A stretch of DNA of 64,000 bases from Bacteroidales bacterium UBA3844 (GCA_002392915.1 DGHQ01000044.1:150653-214652), one strand, 5' to 3'; numbered from the stretch's first letter, positions 1-7,140 are shown. Program-made: numbers and translations. The notes: generated by a model not told the origin, from the letters alone.

Positions 1-177
1 AGCAACAACGTATGCGATCTCCTGCAGGCTCATGTCTTTCATGTTCTCAAAGAATGAGTCGGGAAGATGCTTGATTACCTCTGGCATAAACAAACCTTTG
101 TCTGCAGCAAGTCCTTTTACAACGGCTTGCTGCAATGTGGCTTTGTCTGCCTTCTTATTTGTGCTATAATACTTCAT
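1..177 (-). CDS. thrC: Threonine synthase, N-terminal part (runs off window)
   Basis: Only the first 59 codons lie in the window. The minus-strand reading starts at the ATG at 177 with MKYYSTNKKADKATLQQAV and continues through AADKGLFMPE, the typical threonine synthase N-terminus. The enzyme converts O-phosphohomoserine to threonine with pyridoxal phosphate; the catalytic lysine lies outside the window. Its position downstream of thrA and apgM on the same strand is the usual Bacteroidetes threonine cluster, here interrupted by a small DUF2442 gene and a repeat. The identification rests on the N-terminal sequence and context. Confidence 0.88.
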   Translation of the reverse strand, partial: MKYYSTNKKADKATLQQAVVKGLAADKGLFMPEVIKHLPDSFFENMKDMSLQEIAYVVA

Positions 178-228
178 CTTTATTTATTGTAATTAAGAAT
201 TAAGAGATAAAAGTTAAGAATTATGCTC

Positions 229-480
229 TTATTCACATGTTCCTTTGTATAATAGATCTATTGGAAATATCAAGTCCCAGTTTTTCCCCCATACAATATT
301 CCCATTTTCCAATTTGAATTTTTTGAAATGCTTCTCCTCTAAATATTTATTGTATTGAGGATGAGGGTGCTTTCGGATAAACTCTCCAATATTCACTAAT
401 GCCGTATGGTTGTCATTAAATGTAAGCAATACTGACAACGGGCTTTCATATTGTGCTGATGTTATGTATAATGCTTCCAT
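229..480 (-). CDS. DUF2442 domain protein
   Basis: A small protein of 83 residues if started at MEALYITSAQYES (ATG at 480); an in-frame ATG five codons upstream is less likely. It matches the DUF2442 pattern: an N-terminal beta-rich half and the C-terminal signature FKKFKLENGNIVWGKNWDL followed by FPIDLLY. No biochemical role is established; DUF2442 proteins often sit beside DUF4160 or toxin-antitoxin-like small genes. Here no partner is visible. It sits between apgM and thrC in a stretch that also carries a family A repeat, so it looks like a later insertion into the threonine operon. Confidence 0.75.
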   Translation of the reverse strand: MEALYITSAQYESPLSVLLTFNDNHTALVNIGEFIRKHPHPQYNKYLEEKHFKKFKLENGNIVWGKNWDLIFPIDLLYKGTCE

Positions 481-519
481 TTTTAAGATCAACATACCAC
501 AAATTTCTATTGGTTATTC

Positions 520-585
520 TACGCTCGCCCTTACGGGCTCGCGTTGGCGGATGAGGTTAGGGAGTTCCTCCCTTAACAATCCTTA
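520..585 (-). repeat. Interspersed repeat family A, reverse copy
   Basis: Reverse-oriented copy of a unit that also occurs near 19.6, 19.85, 40.85, 51.65 and 60.95 kb. It contains the core GGATTGTTAAGGG followed by a short inverted repeat (GGGAGG/CCTCCC-like) and CCTAACC, then a second palindrome around GCGAGCCCGTAAGGGCGAGC. It fills the gap between apgM and DUF2442. Confidence 0.7.
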
Positions 586-604
586 AATCATTTGCCAACA
601 GAAT

Positions 605-1813
605 TTAGTCGTCAAGCAGAGCTTTGATAAACTCGTCGCCGACCAATGTGCCGTATGCACCGTCTGCACAAGAGAACTCATCATATTTCATCACCTTATC
701 TCCTTCCACTCCTGGTTTATAGATCAGGAATGGGATAGGCTCCGAAACGTGTGTCTTGATGCGGCATGGAGTAGGATGGTCTGGAAGGATGGCTATTGCC
801 ACTGGCTCATTCCAATTCTTCACCTCTTCATAAATCGGTTTGACGATTCTGTTCTCAAGATACTCCACCGTCTTCAATTTCAATTCCACATTGCCTTCAT
901 GACCTGCTTCGTCGCTTGCCTCAATGTGAAGATATACGAAGTCTGACTTCTTCAATGCGTCTATCGTAGCCTGAGCTTTGCCCTCGTAGTTGGTGTTGTA
1001 TAATCCTGTCGCTCCCTCCACCTCAATGATGTCAAGGCCAGCGTATTTGCCTATTCCACGGATCAAATCAACTGCGGAGATGACCGCTCCACTCTTCACT
1101 CCATACTCCTCTTTCAATGTCTTCATCTGTGGCTTGTATCCTGCAGACCAAGGCCAGATGCTGTTGGCTGGATCTTTTCCTGCGGCGATTCGTGCCTTGT
1201 TGACGGGATGATCTGCAAGGATCTCCTGCGACTTGATGATAAGCTCATTTAGCAAATCTGCCGTCTTCTGAGCTTCTGGCACTTCTGCCTTTACAAGGAC
1301 ATCCTTGAATGGTGTGCCTGGCACATCGTGAGGAGGAGTGCATTTCACTCTCTTGTCACCACCTTTGATTTTCAAAAGGTGACGGTATGATATTCCTGGG
1401 AAGAAACGGACAATCTCGTCTCCTAGTTTCTCATTCAGATAGTCGATAAGCACATATGCCTCTTCATCTGAAATATGGCCGGCAGAGTGGTTTTTGATTA
1501 CCCCGTTCTCAATGCAGATGATATTGCAACGCATGGCCATCTCACCTGGCTCTATATCTACGCCCATGCTGGCAGCTTCCAGTGAGCCACGTCCTTCAAA
1601 CACTTTGCGAACGTCGTAGCCCAACACCTCAAGGTTGGCAATCTCACTTCCTGGGTGGAATCCCTCTGGCACCGTCTCCAAAAGGCCACAGCGTCCTTTT
1701 TGCGCAAGCAAGTCGATTGTCGGGATGTTTGCTGCCTCAAGTATTGTTTTGTTTCCCAACGACGGAATACGCTCATCCGCCATTCCGTCGCCAAGGATAA
1801 TCAAATGTTTCAT
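605..1813 (-). CDS. apgM: Cofactor-independent phosphoglycerate mutase (ApgM type)
   Basis: 402-residue 2,3-bisphosphoglycerate-independent phosphoglycerate mutase of the archaeal-type alkaline phosphatase superfamily. Metal-binding LGDGMAD is at residues 6-12 and the catalytic serine lies in HPGSEIAN near residue 55. Late metal ligands are visible in HIEASDEAGHEG and in ILPDHPTP. The start at 1813 (MKHLIILGDG) is preferred over a start 18 codons upstream because homologues begin just before LGDGMAD and because it leaves a 13-bp gap to thrA. In Bacteroidetes this gene is regularly embedded between thrA and thrC; some members have been proposed as homoserine kinases, which would explain the location, but the sequence alone cannot decide. 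Confidence 0.9.
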   Translation of the reverse strand: MKHLIILGDGMADERIPSLGNKTILEAANIPTIDLLAQKGRCGLLETVPEGFHPGSEIANLEVLGYDVRKVFEGRGSLEAASMGVDIEPGEMAMRCNIICIENGVIKNHSAGHISDEEAYVLIDYLNEKLGDEIVRFFPGISYRHLLKIKGGDKRVKCTPPHDVPGTPFKDVLVKAEVPEAQKTADLLNELIIKSQEILADHPVNKARIAAGKDPANSIWPWSAGYKPQMKTLKEEYGVKSGAVISAVDLIRGIGKYAGLDIIEVEGATGLYNTNYEGKAQATIDALKKSDFVYLHIEASDEAGHEGNVELKLKTVEYLENRIVKPIYEEVKNWNEPVAIAILPDHPTPCRIKTHVSEPIPFLIYKPGVEGDKVMKYDEFSCADGAYGTLVGDEFIKALLDD

Positions 1814-1826
1814 AATCTTAGAATCT

Positions 1827-4232
1827 TTATCGAATGTTGGCGATGCTGATGATGTCGGCGAATACACCGGCAGCAGTCACAGCGGCACCAGCACCATAAC
1901 CACGGATCATCATTGGATCCTTGTATCTTGCAGTGTTGATGATAATCAAGTTGTTGCTTCCTTCAAGATCGTAGAATGGGTGACGTGAGTCGACTGCCTG
2001 AAGTCCAACTTTTGTCTTTCCTTCATCAAGAGTGGCAACGAATCTCCAACGTTTGCCCTCAGCTGCGATAACCTTTCTCTTCTCCTCAAACTCAGCGTCG
2101 AATTTCTCAACCTTTGCCCAGAAATCATCAAGAGTGCCTTCGAAGAAATCATCTGGAATAAACAAGTTCTTCTCCACATCTTCCTGACTTACCTTCAATC
2201 CGCTCTCACGCGCAAGGATAACCAATTTTCTGATCACATCCTTTCCACTTAGGTCGATACGAGGATCTGGCTCTGCAAATCTTGCCTCCATAGCCATCTT
2301 GATTGCCTTGCTCAAAGGTATCTCCTCGCTGATTGTGTTGAAGATGAAGTTCAAAGTTCCTGAAAGGACTGCCTCTAGCTTCACGATTCTATCACCAGAG
2401 TAGATCAAGTCGCCGATTGTATTGATGATAGGAAGACCAGCTCCTACGTTAGTCTCGAACAAATATTTGATGCCTCTCTTACGGGCTGTATTCTTCAGAT
2501 TGATATAGTTGTCGTAGTCGCCAGACGCTGCGATCTTGTTGGCGCAGACAACTGAAATATTGTGCTGGAGCAGATCTAAATACATTGCTGCGATCGCTGG
2601 AGCTGCAGTACAGTCTACGAATACGCAGTTGAATGCGTTAAGCTCGAACAACGCCTTCTTCAACGACTCTGGAGTCGACTCCTTACCCTCTGTCTTCAAA
2701 AGCTCGTTGTACTTAGTCAAGTCGACGCCGTTGCGATCCAAGATAAACTTAGATACGTCTGCAACACCCATCACATTAAGCTTCACGCCGTTCTGGTTCA
2801 TGATAAGCTCTTTCTGAGAGTGAAGCTGCTCAAGCAAGCTGCCTCCCACAGTACCAGTACCTACGACGAAGATGTTGAGCTCCTGGTATTCAGTCAAGAA
2901 GAATGACTCGTGGATAGCGTTCAAGGCCTTTTTGATATTCTTCTTCTCAAGCACCACAGTGATGCTAGTCTCTGAAGAACCCTGATTCATCGCAACGATG
3001 TTGATGTTGTTGCGACCAAGAGCGTTAAACAGTTTGCCAGCCGTACCAGTAGCGTTCTTCATGTTCTCACCTACGATGACAACTGAAGCAAGGTCGCGCA
3101 TTGTCTGAACCTTGCACGCGTTCATAGAAGTCAGGCTTTGGCTTAGATTGTTGAAATAACCTTCGTATTCCACTGGAATGCAGACAGAGAAAGAACCGCC
3201 TGCCGCTGAAAGAGAGAATACAGTGTAAGGGACGTGGTCGCTCTCAAGCACCATAGCCGATTCCGACACCATACGTGGAAGATAGTCAGATGGGATACCA
3301 GAGAAAGTGTACATCACACAGTCGTCCTGGCTTGCAATACCCTTGATTACTTTGTCTTCCGGATTAGAGACAGCAGAAATCATTGTCGTATTTCCATTGC
3401 AGATATTCTTCATTGAAAGAGGAATCTTAGCCTCTGCAAGTGGAGTAAGAGCGTCGGAGAACAAAGTGCCGACACCATTTATAGAAAGCTCTCTTGCCTC
3501 TTCATAGCTCATATGCTCGATAAGGTATGCCGACGTGATTTTCTTCGGGTCAGCACTCATAAACTCATCGTTTGGTTTCCACACCTGCATCTCCTGAGCA
3601 CCCAACACCTTAGCGATGTAAGCGGCGGTAAGGTCGGAAGATCCACGACCAAGAGTAGCAATCTCGTCGTCGTTTGTACCTGCGATGAAACCCTGACAAA
3701 CAACCGCACCCTTGATTTTTGAGAATGCTGCCTTAATCTTCTCTGTAGTAGTCTCCTCATCGATAGAGTATCCGCAATCCGCGTCGCCCTCAGCGATGAT
3801 GAAACGAGTGGAATCAAGGACTCTTGCTCCGATCATCTCGCCGACGATTACAGAGACAAGACGTTCACCGTAAGAAAGGAATGTTGCAAGAATATTGTCT
3901 GTCCAGTCACGGAAAATGGTTAGAGCCTGCAACATACTGTCCATCTCAGCGTAAAGACGGTTGAGTTCACTAAGAGCTGCCGACTGACTGTCTGCGGGCA
4001 CAACCTGACGTGCCAATTCGGTGTGACGGGTCTTCAAATCTTCATATCTGCTGATTATAGACTTAGAGTCGCCTGTCGACGCCTCTTCAACGATCTCCTC
4101 AAGGAGGTCAGTAACTCCGTCCATAGCTGAAACCACAACGATTGGGTTCTTTTCCGCTTCAACTATGCTTTTCACCTTCTTCAAATGTTCAGCGGAACCT
4201 ACGATTGCACCGCCAAATTTTAGCACTTTCAT
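1827..4232 (-). CDS. thrA: Bifunctional aspartate kinase / homoserine dehydrogenase
   Basis: 801-residue fusion enzyme catalysing the first and third steps of threonine synthesis. The N-terminal aspartate kinase begins MKVLKFGGAIVG; LGRGSSDLTA marks the nucleotide/aspartate site near residue 208. Paired ACT-like regulatory domains occupy roughly residues 310-455, suggesting feedback control by threonine. Homoserine dehydrogenase starts at the Rossmann motif FVVGTGTVGG near residue 460 and contains SGTLNFIFN and the active region PRIDLSGKDV. The start at 4232 was chosen over one 14 codons upstream because it begins directly at the kinase motif. First gene of the thrA-apgM-thrC cluster. Confidence 0.96.
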   Translation of the reverse strand: MKVLKFGGAIVGSAEHLKKVKSIVEAEKNPIVVVSAMDGVTDLLEEIVEEASTGDSKSIISRYEDLKTRHTELARQVVPADSQSAALSELNRLYAEMDSMLQALTIFRDWTDNILATFLSYGERLVSVIVGEMIGARVLDSTRFIIAEGDADCGYSIDEETTTEKIKAAFSKIKGAVVCQGFIAGTNDDEIATLGRGSSDLTAAYIAKVLGAQEMQVWKPNDEFMSADPKKITSAYLIEHMSYEEARELSINGVGTLFSDALTPLAEAKIPLSMKNICNGNTTMISAVSNPEDKVIKGIASQDDCVMYTFSGIPSDYLPRMVSESAMVLESDHVPYTVFSLSAAGGSFSVCIPVEYEGYFNNLSQSLTSMNACKVQTMRDLASVVIVGENMKNATGTAGKLFNALGRNNINIVAMNQGSSETSITVVLEKKNIKKALNAIHESFFLTEYQELNIFVVGTGTVGGSLLEQLHSQKELIMNQNGVKLNVMGVADVSKFILDRNGVDLTKYNELLKTEGKESTPESLKKALFELNAFNCVFVDCTAAPAIAAMYLDLLQHNISVVCANKIAASGDYDNYINLKNTARKRGIKYLFETNVGAGLPIINTIGDLIYSGDRIVKLEAVLSGTLNFIFNTISEEIPLSKAIKMAMEARFAEPDPRIDLSGKDVIRKLVILARESGLKVSQEDVEKNLFIPDDFFEGTLDDFWAKVEKFDAEFEEKRKVIAAEGKRWRFVATLDEGKTKVGLQAVDSRHPFYDLEGSNNLIIINTARYKDPMMIRGYGAGAAVTAAGVFADIISIANIR

Positions 4233-4271
4233 ATATATTTGTATTACGAATGTATATTCTTTATCAATTTG

Positions 4272-4279
4272 CAAAGATA
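4272..4279 (-). promoter_or_regulatory. -7 promoter element of the threonine operon
   Basis: On the minus strand this reads TATCTTTG, a full match to the Bacteroidetes -7 box TAnnTTTG, about 40 bp upstream of the thrA start. No clear TTTG box is seen 19-20 bp further upstream, so this is a half-site prediction. Confidence 0.5.
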
Positions 4280-4437
4280 CAAAAGATTTTTAGAAGGATA
4301 TGGCATTTTGTAATGCAAATTTCAAAATGCTATGCGTGAAATAGTTTCTTTTCACTAATATTGGGTATGACATCAAGCAAAAATCAATGGATAAAAAGCT
4401 TCTTAAAATAAATTAATAATCTGGTTATAGGATAATG

Positions 4438-4473
4438 CGTCTGAAAGACGCTATTGAGCGAAGCGAGAGTAAC
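4438..4473 (+). repeat. Interspersed repeat family B, truncated copy
   Basis: Begins GCGTCTGAAAGACGC and continues TATTGAGCGAAGCGAGAGTAAC. Longer versions of the same unit occur at 10562-10647, 12130-12216 and (reversed) 19967-20034. The leading 15 bp form a palindrome GCGTC/GACGC. The 4280-4437 stretch before it holds nothing I can identify. Confidence 0.65.
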
Positions 4474-4493
4474 ATCCATGTAGTAACATCCAT

Positions 4494-4515
4494 GAGACGC
4501 ACGGTCGTGCGTCTC
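4494..4515. repeat. Palindromic repeat family C (GAGACG...CGTCTC)
   Basis: Near-perfect palindrome GAGACGCAC-GGTC-GTGCGTCTC, followed by a second half-copy (GTCGTGCGTCTCATAAA) at 4521. The identical palindrome recurs at 6395-6416, and a relative with a different stem at 36794-36817. It marks the left edge of the first toxin-antitoxin leader repeat. Confidence 0.75.
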
Positions 4516-4529
4516 ATAAAGTCGTGCGT

Positions 4530-4640
4530 CTCATAAATATAATACCAAAGGCAGACACAACAATCTATCCGCCTTTATGGGTTTTAATTTGGAAAAATCT
4601 CTGTGGATTAATAACTTTGCAGAAAAAGGAGGGTTATACT
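4530..4640 (+). promoter_or_regulatory. Repeated leader with Bacteroidetes promoter, copy 1 (PIN module)
   Basis: A 110-bp leader that recurs at 5896-6005 and 6417-6508, with a partial copy at 5286-5320. It holds TTTG at 4588-4591 and TAACTTTG at 4612-4619 separated by 20 bp, a full match to the Bacteroidetes sigma-ABfr promoter. An AAAGGC/GCCTTT inverted repeat lies upstream. An unusually strong Shine-Dalgarno (AAAGGAGGG) stands 9-10 bp before the ATG; most Bacteroidetes genes lack one. Confidence 0.8.
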
Positions 4641-4859
4641 ATGCAATCAACATCACTAAATAATGCACAATTAGAAATTCTTGACATGATGTCTTTCGTC
4701 AAATCTCAAGAGGTACTTGCTGATTTAAAGCAAGTAATTTCCAATTATTTTGCTTCTGAATTAGAAAAAGAAATGAATCGATTGTGGGAAACAGGAGAAA
4801 TGACAGAAGAAAAAGTAGAAGGATTCAGAAATCTTCACGAACGTACCCCATACAAATAA
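4641..4859 (+). CDS. Putative antitoxin of PIN-domain toxin
   Basis: 72-residue acidic protein starting MQSTSLNNAQLEILDMMSF directly after the AGGAGG site of the repeated leader. An ORF reading extends 39 codons further upstream through the promoter, so that longer start is wrong. The body is helical and charged (SELEKEMNRLWETGEM) as in small antitoxins of this group. It ends 3 bp before the PIN-domain gene, the standard antitoxin-toxin arrangement. Its DNA-binding fold is not recognisable by eye. Role inferred mainly from position. Confidence 0.7.
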   Translation: MQSTSLNNAQLEILDMMSFVKSQEVLADLKQVISNYFASELEKEMNRLWETGEMTEEKVEGFRNLHERTPYK

Positions 4860-4862
4860 ACT

Positions 4863-5270
4863 ATGGACAAAATTGTATTGGATACTAATTGCCTAATAAT
4901 GGCCATTTCCTCAAAAACAGAATATCATAAAATTTGGAATTCCTTTATAGCCGGTAATTTTGTTCTTTGCATAAGTAATGAAATACTAGAGGAATATGAA
5001 GAGGTGATTTCCAGAAACATCAACTCAAAAGTTGCAGGAATGGTCATATATACCATATTGACTCGCAAAAACGTAATACGACTTGATCCTCATTTTCATT
5101 TCGATCTAATTAAACAAGACAAAGATGACAACAAATTTGTCGATTGTGCTATAGTAGCGAATGCAAAATGTATTGTATCAGAAGATCGGCATTTTGAAAT
5201 CTTAAAATCTATTGAATTTCCGAAAGTGGATGTCATGGGGATAGACGAATTTATAAAAACATTACATTAG
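4863..5270 (+). CDS. PIN-domain ribonuclease toxin
   Basis: 135-residue single-domain protein of the COG1569 PIN family. Acidic metal-binding residues are visible: D7 in VLDTNCLIM, a glutamate in EILEEYEE near residue 42, aspartates in DDNKFVDCAIVANA near residue 90, and SEDRHF near residue 108. Such proteins cleave RNA with Mg2+ and act as type II toxins neutralised by an adjacent antitoxin. The gene is complete, has all four acidic positions, and directly follows the antitoxin-like gene under a strong leader promoter. It appears to be the only intact module in this cassette row. Confidence 0.85.
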   Translation: MDKIVLDTNCLIMAISSKTEYHKIWNSFIAGNFVLCISNEILEEYEEVISRNINSKVAGMVIYTILTRKNVIRLDPHFHFDLIKQDKDDNKFVDCAIVANAKCIVSEDRHFEILKSIEFPKVDVMGIDEFIKTLH

Positions 5271-5320
5271 AAGCTGCTTAAATTTTATTGATAACTTTGC
5301 AGAAAAAGGAGGGTTTTACT

Positions 5321-5491
5321 ATGCCAGAAGAATTACTGAACAAATACCGCCTCACCAGTATGGAAGAACCAACAGACGAGATGTTGGCTCAGATTATGCA
5401 TGAAGTTGCGGTGGAGGCAAAAGAATCTACCGAGAAAGCAAGAAAAGAATATTTTAAAAAACTAAGACAGTCAATTAGAGAATCAAAATAA
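5321..5491 (+). CDS. Antitoxin-like protein of zeta-type module, copy 1
   Basis: 56-residue protein MPEELLNKYRLTSMEEPTDE... almost identical to the one at 6006-6176 (one visible residue change, K for E near residue 46). Start set at 5321 after AAAAAGGAGGG; only the -7 box TAACTTTG (5292-5299) and ribosome site of the shared leader remain upstream, with the -33 half replaced by the PIN gene end. It is followed after 1 bp by a zeta-like ATPase, so an antitoxin role is inferred. The partner toxin is broken here, so the gene may be a relic. Confidence 0.65.
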   Translation: MPEELLNKYRLTSMEEPTDEMLAQIMHEVAVEAKESTEKARKEYFKKLRQSIRESK

Positions 5492-5492
5492 A

Positions 5493-5710
5493 ATGTCTGA
5501 CAAGATACACAAACCTATTCTCATTGTAATTGCCGGACCAAATGGTTCAGGCAAGACATCTGTTACGTCAAAATTCTAAAGCATGAATGAATGGAGAATG
5601 CTTTATATATCAATCCAGACATAATAGCGCAAGAGATATTCGGTGATTGGAATTCTATCAATGCAATTCATCAATCAATCGAATATTGTGAAAAATTACG
5701 TCCATGTAGA
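5493..5710 (+). pseudogene. Zeta-toxin-like ATPase, broken copy 1
   Basis: Starts MSDKIHKPILIVIAGPNGSG with a P-loop GPNGSGKT at residues 15-22, characteristic of COG4185/zeta-toxin-like kinases. Compared with the copy at 6178, one base is missing around 5570-5600, giving a stop after 28 codons (TAA at 5577-5579). Homology continues out of frame to 5710, where a MITE-like element begins. Full-length members are near 200 residues, so the C-terminal two thirds are gone. No active toxin can be made. Confidence 0.75.
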
Positions 5711-5895
5711 GGGTGTATCAAAACTCAATTTATCAAAAATCAAACTATCAAAATGTAAGTTGATTTTTAATTTCTCCAAAAATATAGCCGTTTCAGAGAC
5801 TTAACTGTAATTTTTAAGCTCTGAAACGGCTTTGTTCATATAAAAAGTGACAAAATGTAAGTTCGAAAAACTTGATTTTACATTTTGATACACCC
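5711..5895. mobile_element. 185-bp MITE-like element
   Basis: Bounded by perfect 13-bp terminal inverted repeats GGGTGTATCAAAA / TTTTGATACACCC. Inside is a second inverted repeat (GCCGTTTCAGAG ... CTCTGAAACGGC) around 5789-5832. There is no coding capacity, so this is a miniature non-autonomous element. No target-site duplication is obvious: TAGA precedes it and TCAT follows. In the sister cassette the same flanks enclose the 18-bp core of a family C palindrome instead. Confidence 0.75.
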
Positions 5896-6005
5896 TCATA
5901 AATATAATACCAAAGGCAGACACAACAATCTATCCGCCTTTATTGATTTTCATTTGGAAAAATCTCTGTGGATTAATAACTTTGCAGAAAAAGGAGGGTT
6001 ATACT
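5896..6005 (+). promoter_or_regulatory. Repeated leader with promoter, copy 2
   Basis: Second full copy of the cassette leader: TTTG at 5953-5956, 20-bp spacer, TAACTTTG at 5977-5984, then AAAGGAGGG before the ATG at 6006. Nearly identical to 4530-4640. Confidence 0.8.
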
Positions 6006-6176
6006 ATGCCAGAAGAATTACTGAATAAATACCGCCTCACCAGTATGGAAGAACCAACAGACGAGATGTTGGCTCAGATTATGCATGAAGTTGCGGTGGA
6101 GGCGAAAGAATCTACCGAGAAAGCAAGAAAAGAATATTTTGAAAAACTAAGACAGTCAATTAGAGAATCAAAATAA
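6006..6176 (+). CDS. Antitoxin-like protein of zeta-type module, copy 2
   Basis: 56 residues, starting MPEELLNKYRLTSMEEPTDE and ending LRQSIRESK; the second copy of the gene at 5321. The upstream in-frame extension runs through the promoter and is discarded. The protein is highly charged with a helical C-terminal half, as in small antitoxins. It is followed after 1 bp by the second zeta-like gene. Because its promoter and ribosome site are intact it could still be expressed even though the toxin is truncated. Confidence 0.68.
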   Translation: MPEELLNKYRLTSMEEPTDEMLAQIMHEVAVEAKESTEKARKEYFEKLRQSIRESK

Positions 6177-6177
6177 A

Positions 6178-6420
6178 ATGTCTGACAAGATACACAAACC
6201 CATTCTCATTGTAATTGCTGGGCCAAATGGTTCAGGCAAGACATCTGTTACATCCAAAATTCTCAAGCATGAATGGATGGAGAATGCTTTATATATCAAT
6301 CCAGACATAATAGCGCAAGAGATATTCGGTGACTGGAATTCTGTCAATGCTATTCATCAATCAATCGAATATTGTGAAAAATTACGTCCATGTAGAGACG
6401 CACGGTCGTGCGTCTCATAA
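6178..6420 (+). pseudogene. Zeta-toxin-like ATPase, truncated copy 2
   Basis: 80-residue reading frame with the intact P-loop GPNGSGKT (residues 15-22) and the segment YINPDIIAQEIFGDW expected of zeta-like/COG4185 kinases. After IEYCEKLR the frame runs into a family C palindrome, which supplies the last eight or nine residues and a stop. Everything beyond about residue 70, including later catalytic parts, is missing. The break falls at the same base as in copy 1, so truncation preceded or caused the duplication. The peptide could still be made but is unlikely to be an active toxin. Confidence 0.72.
6395..6416. repeat. Palindromic repeat family C
   Basis: Exactly the same GAGACGCAC-GGTC-GTGCGTCTC palindrome as at 4494-4515. 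It truncates the second zeta-like gene and immediately precedes the third leader copy. Confidence 0.75.
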
Positions 6421-6508
6421 ATAATACCAAAGGCAGACACAACAATCTATCCGCCTTTATTGCTTTTCATTTGGAAAAAACTCTGTGGATTGATAACTTT
6501 GCAGAAAT
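6417..6508 (+). promoter_or_regulatory. Repeated leader with promoter, copy 3
   Basis: Third leader copy: TTTG at 6470-6473, 20-bp spacer, TAACTTTG at 6494-6501. Homology stops right after TTTGCAGAAA; the AGGAGG ribosome site seen in copies 1 and 2 is missing. Confidence 0.75.
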
Positions 6509-6676
6509 TGAAATACTGACACCAAAAGATCGAATGGTATCATAGAAGGAATGCGTCACGCTATTGTTCATGATCATTAAAAATCAAAGCCAAATTGCTT
6601 TGAGTCGTGCTATTGTAAAAATGACATTCCTCATTTGAAACCTTGGATTGAAGATTTATATGATAAAGAAACATAA
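6509..6676 (+). pseudogene. Remnant of a HepT/HEPN-like (DUF86-type) toxin
   Basis: No intact frame, but joining frames gives GMRHAIVHDH around 6548-6577 and CKNDIPHLKPWIEDLYDK up to a stop at 6674-6676. This resembles the C-terminus of HepT-like HEPN ribonucleases, where R-x4-6-H (here RHAIVH) is catalytic and an (x)NDLPxLxxxIE segment ends the domain. The 5' part is absent and at least two frame disruptions are present. It sits behind the third leader, so it would be a third toxin type in the same cassette row. The family assignment is from memory of the pattern. Confidence 0.45.
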
Positions 6677-6732
6677 TATTTTAAGAAACAGACATATAAT
6701 TTAACGACATAGTATATATTTGAGCTTAACGC

Positions 6733-6872
6733 TCTTATTCTCACGCTATAAAATCTGGTAAATTTTAATTGATGAGAGAATAAGTATGCGAGAGGTTCAC
6801 GCCATATGGCGTGGGCCGTTTCGTGCTTATTTTCATCGACGGTCTTACCAGAGCCCTTAGCGTAAAATAAGA
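6733..6872 (+). ncRNA. Long nested hairpin, candidate structured RNA upstream of XRE gene
   Basis: Six successive pairing blocks nest in order: TCTTATT(6733)/AATAAGA(6866), ACGCTA(6743)/TAGCGT(6858), TCTGGTAA(6754)/TTACCAGA(6845), GATGA(6771)/TCATC(6833), AATAAG(6779)/CTTATT(6826), and a closing hairpin CACGCC-ATAT-GGCGTG (6798-6813). The result is one ~140-nt imperfect stem. It ends 26 bp before the XRE start; GGTTCACGC occurs both in the loop side (6795) and just before the gene (6884-6892), followed by T7. No reverse transcriptase or other retron part is near. Could be a regulatory leader, an sRNA or a DNA palindrome. Confidence 0.55.
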
Positions 6873-6898
6873 AATCACAAACGGTTCACGCTTTTTTT

Positions 6899-7126
6899 AT
6901 GCAAACAATCGAAGAGATACATATCGGTGAGATCATCAAGCACGTGATGAAAGAGCAAGGTCGCAGTCCATCATGGTTAGCCAAACAATTGGGATGCGAG
7001 CGAACAAATGTTTACGACATCTATAAAAGGCAATACATCGACACTCATCTGTTGCAAAAAGTATCTATAATCCTGAACCACGACTTCTTTCAGGTTTACT
7101 CTTCCCACCTTAAAATTGTCAAATAA
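6899..7126 (+). CDS. Small XRE-type HTH regulator
   Basis: 75-residue protein with a single helix-turn-helix. GEIIKHVMKEQGRSPSWLAKQLG forms helices 1-2 (residues ~10-32) and CERTNVYDIYKR the recognition region, followed by YIDTHLLQKVSIILNHDFF, as in Cro/C1-type proteins. No toxin partner is adjacent. It follows the nested hairpin with almost no ribosome site (only a T-run), so translation may depend on the upstream RNA. It could repress its own RNA or the following cluster; that is inference from position. Confidence 0.75.
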   Translation: MQTIEEIHIGEIIKHVMKEQGRSPSWLAKQLGCERTNVYDIYKRQYIDTHLLQKVSIILNHDFFQVYSSHLKIVK

Positions 7127-7140
7127 TACTATACAAATCG

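Noticed and set aside
5711..5895. Complete insertion sequence
   Set aside because: Only 185 bp with no transposase frame; kept as a MITE-like element.
6733..6892. Retron msr-msd-like ncRNA
   Set aside because: The long hairpin is suggestive, but there is no reverse transcriptase gene on either side, only a small HTH gene.
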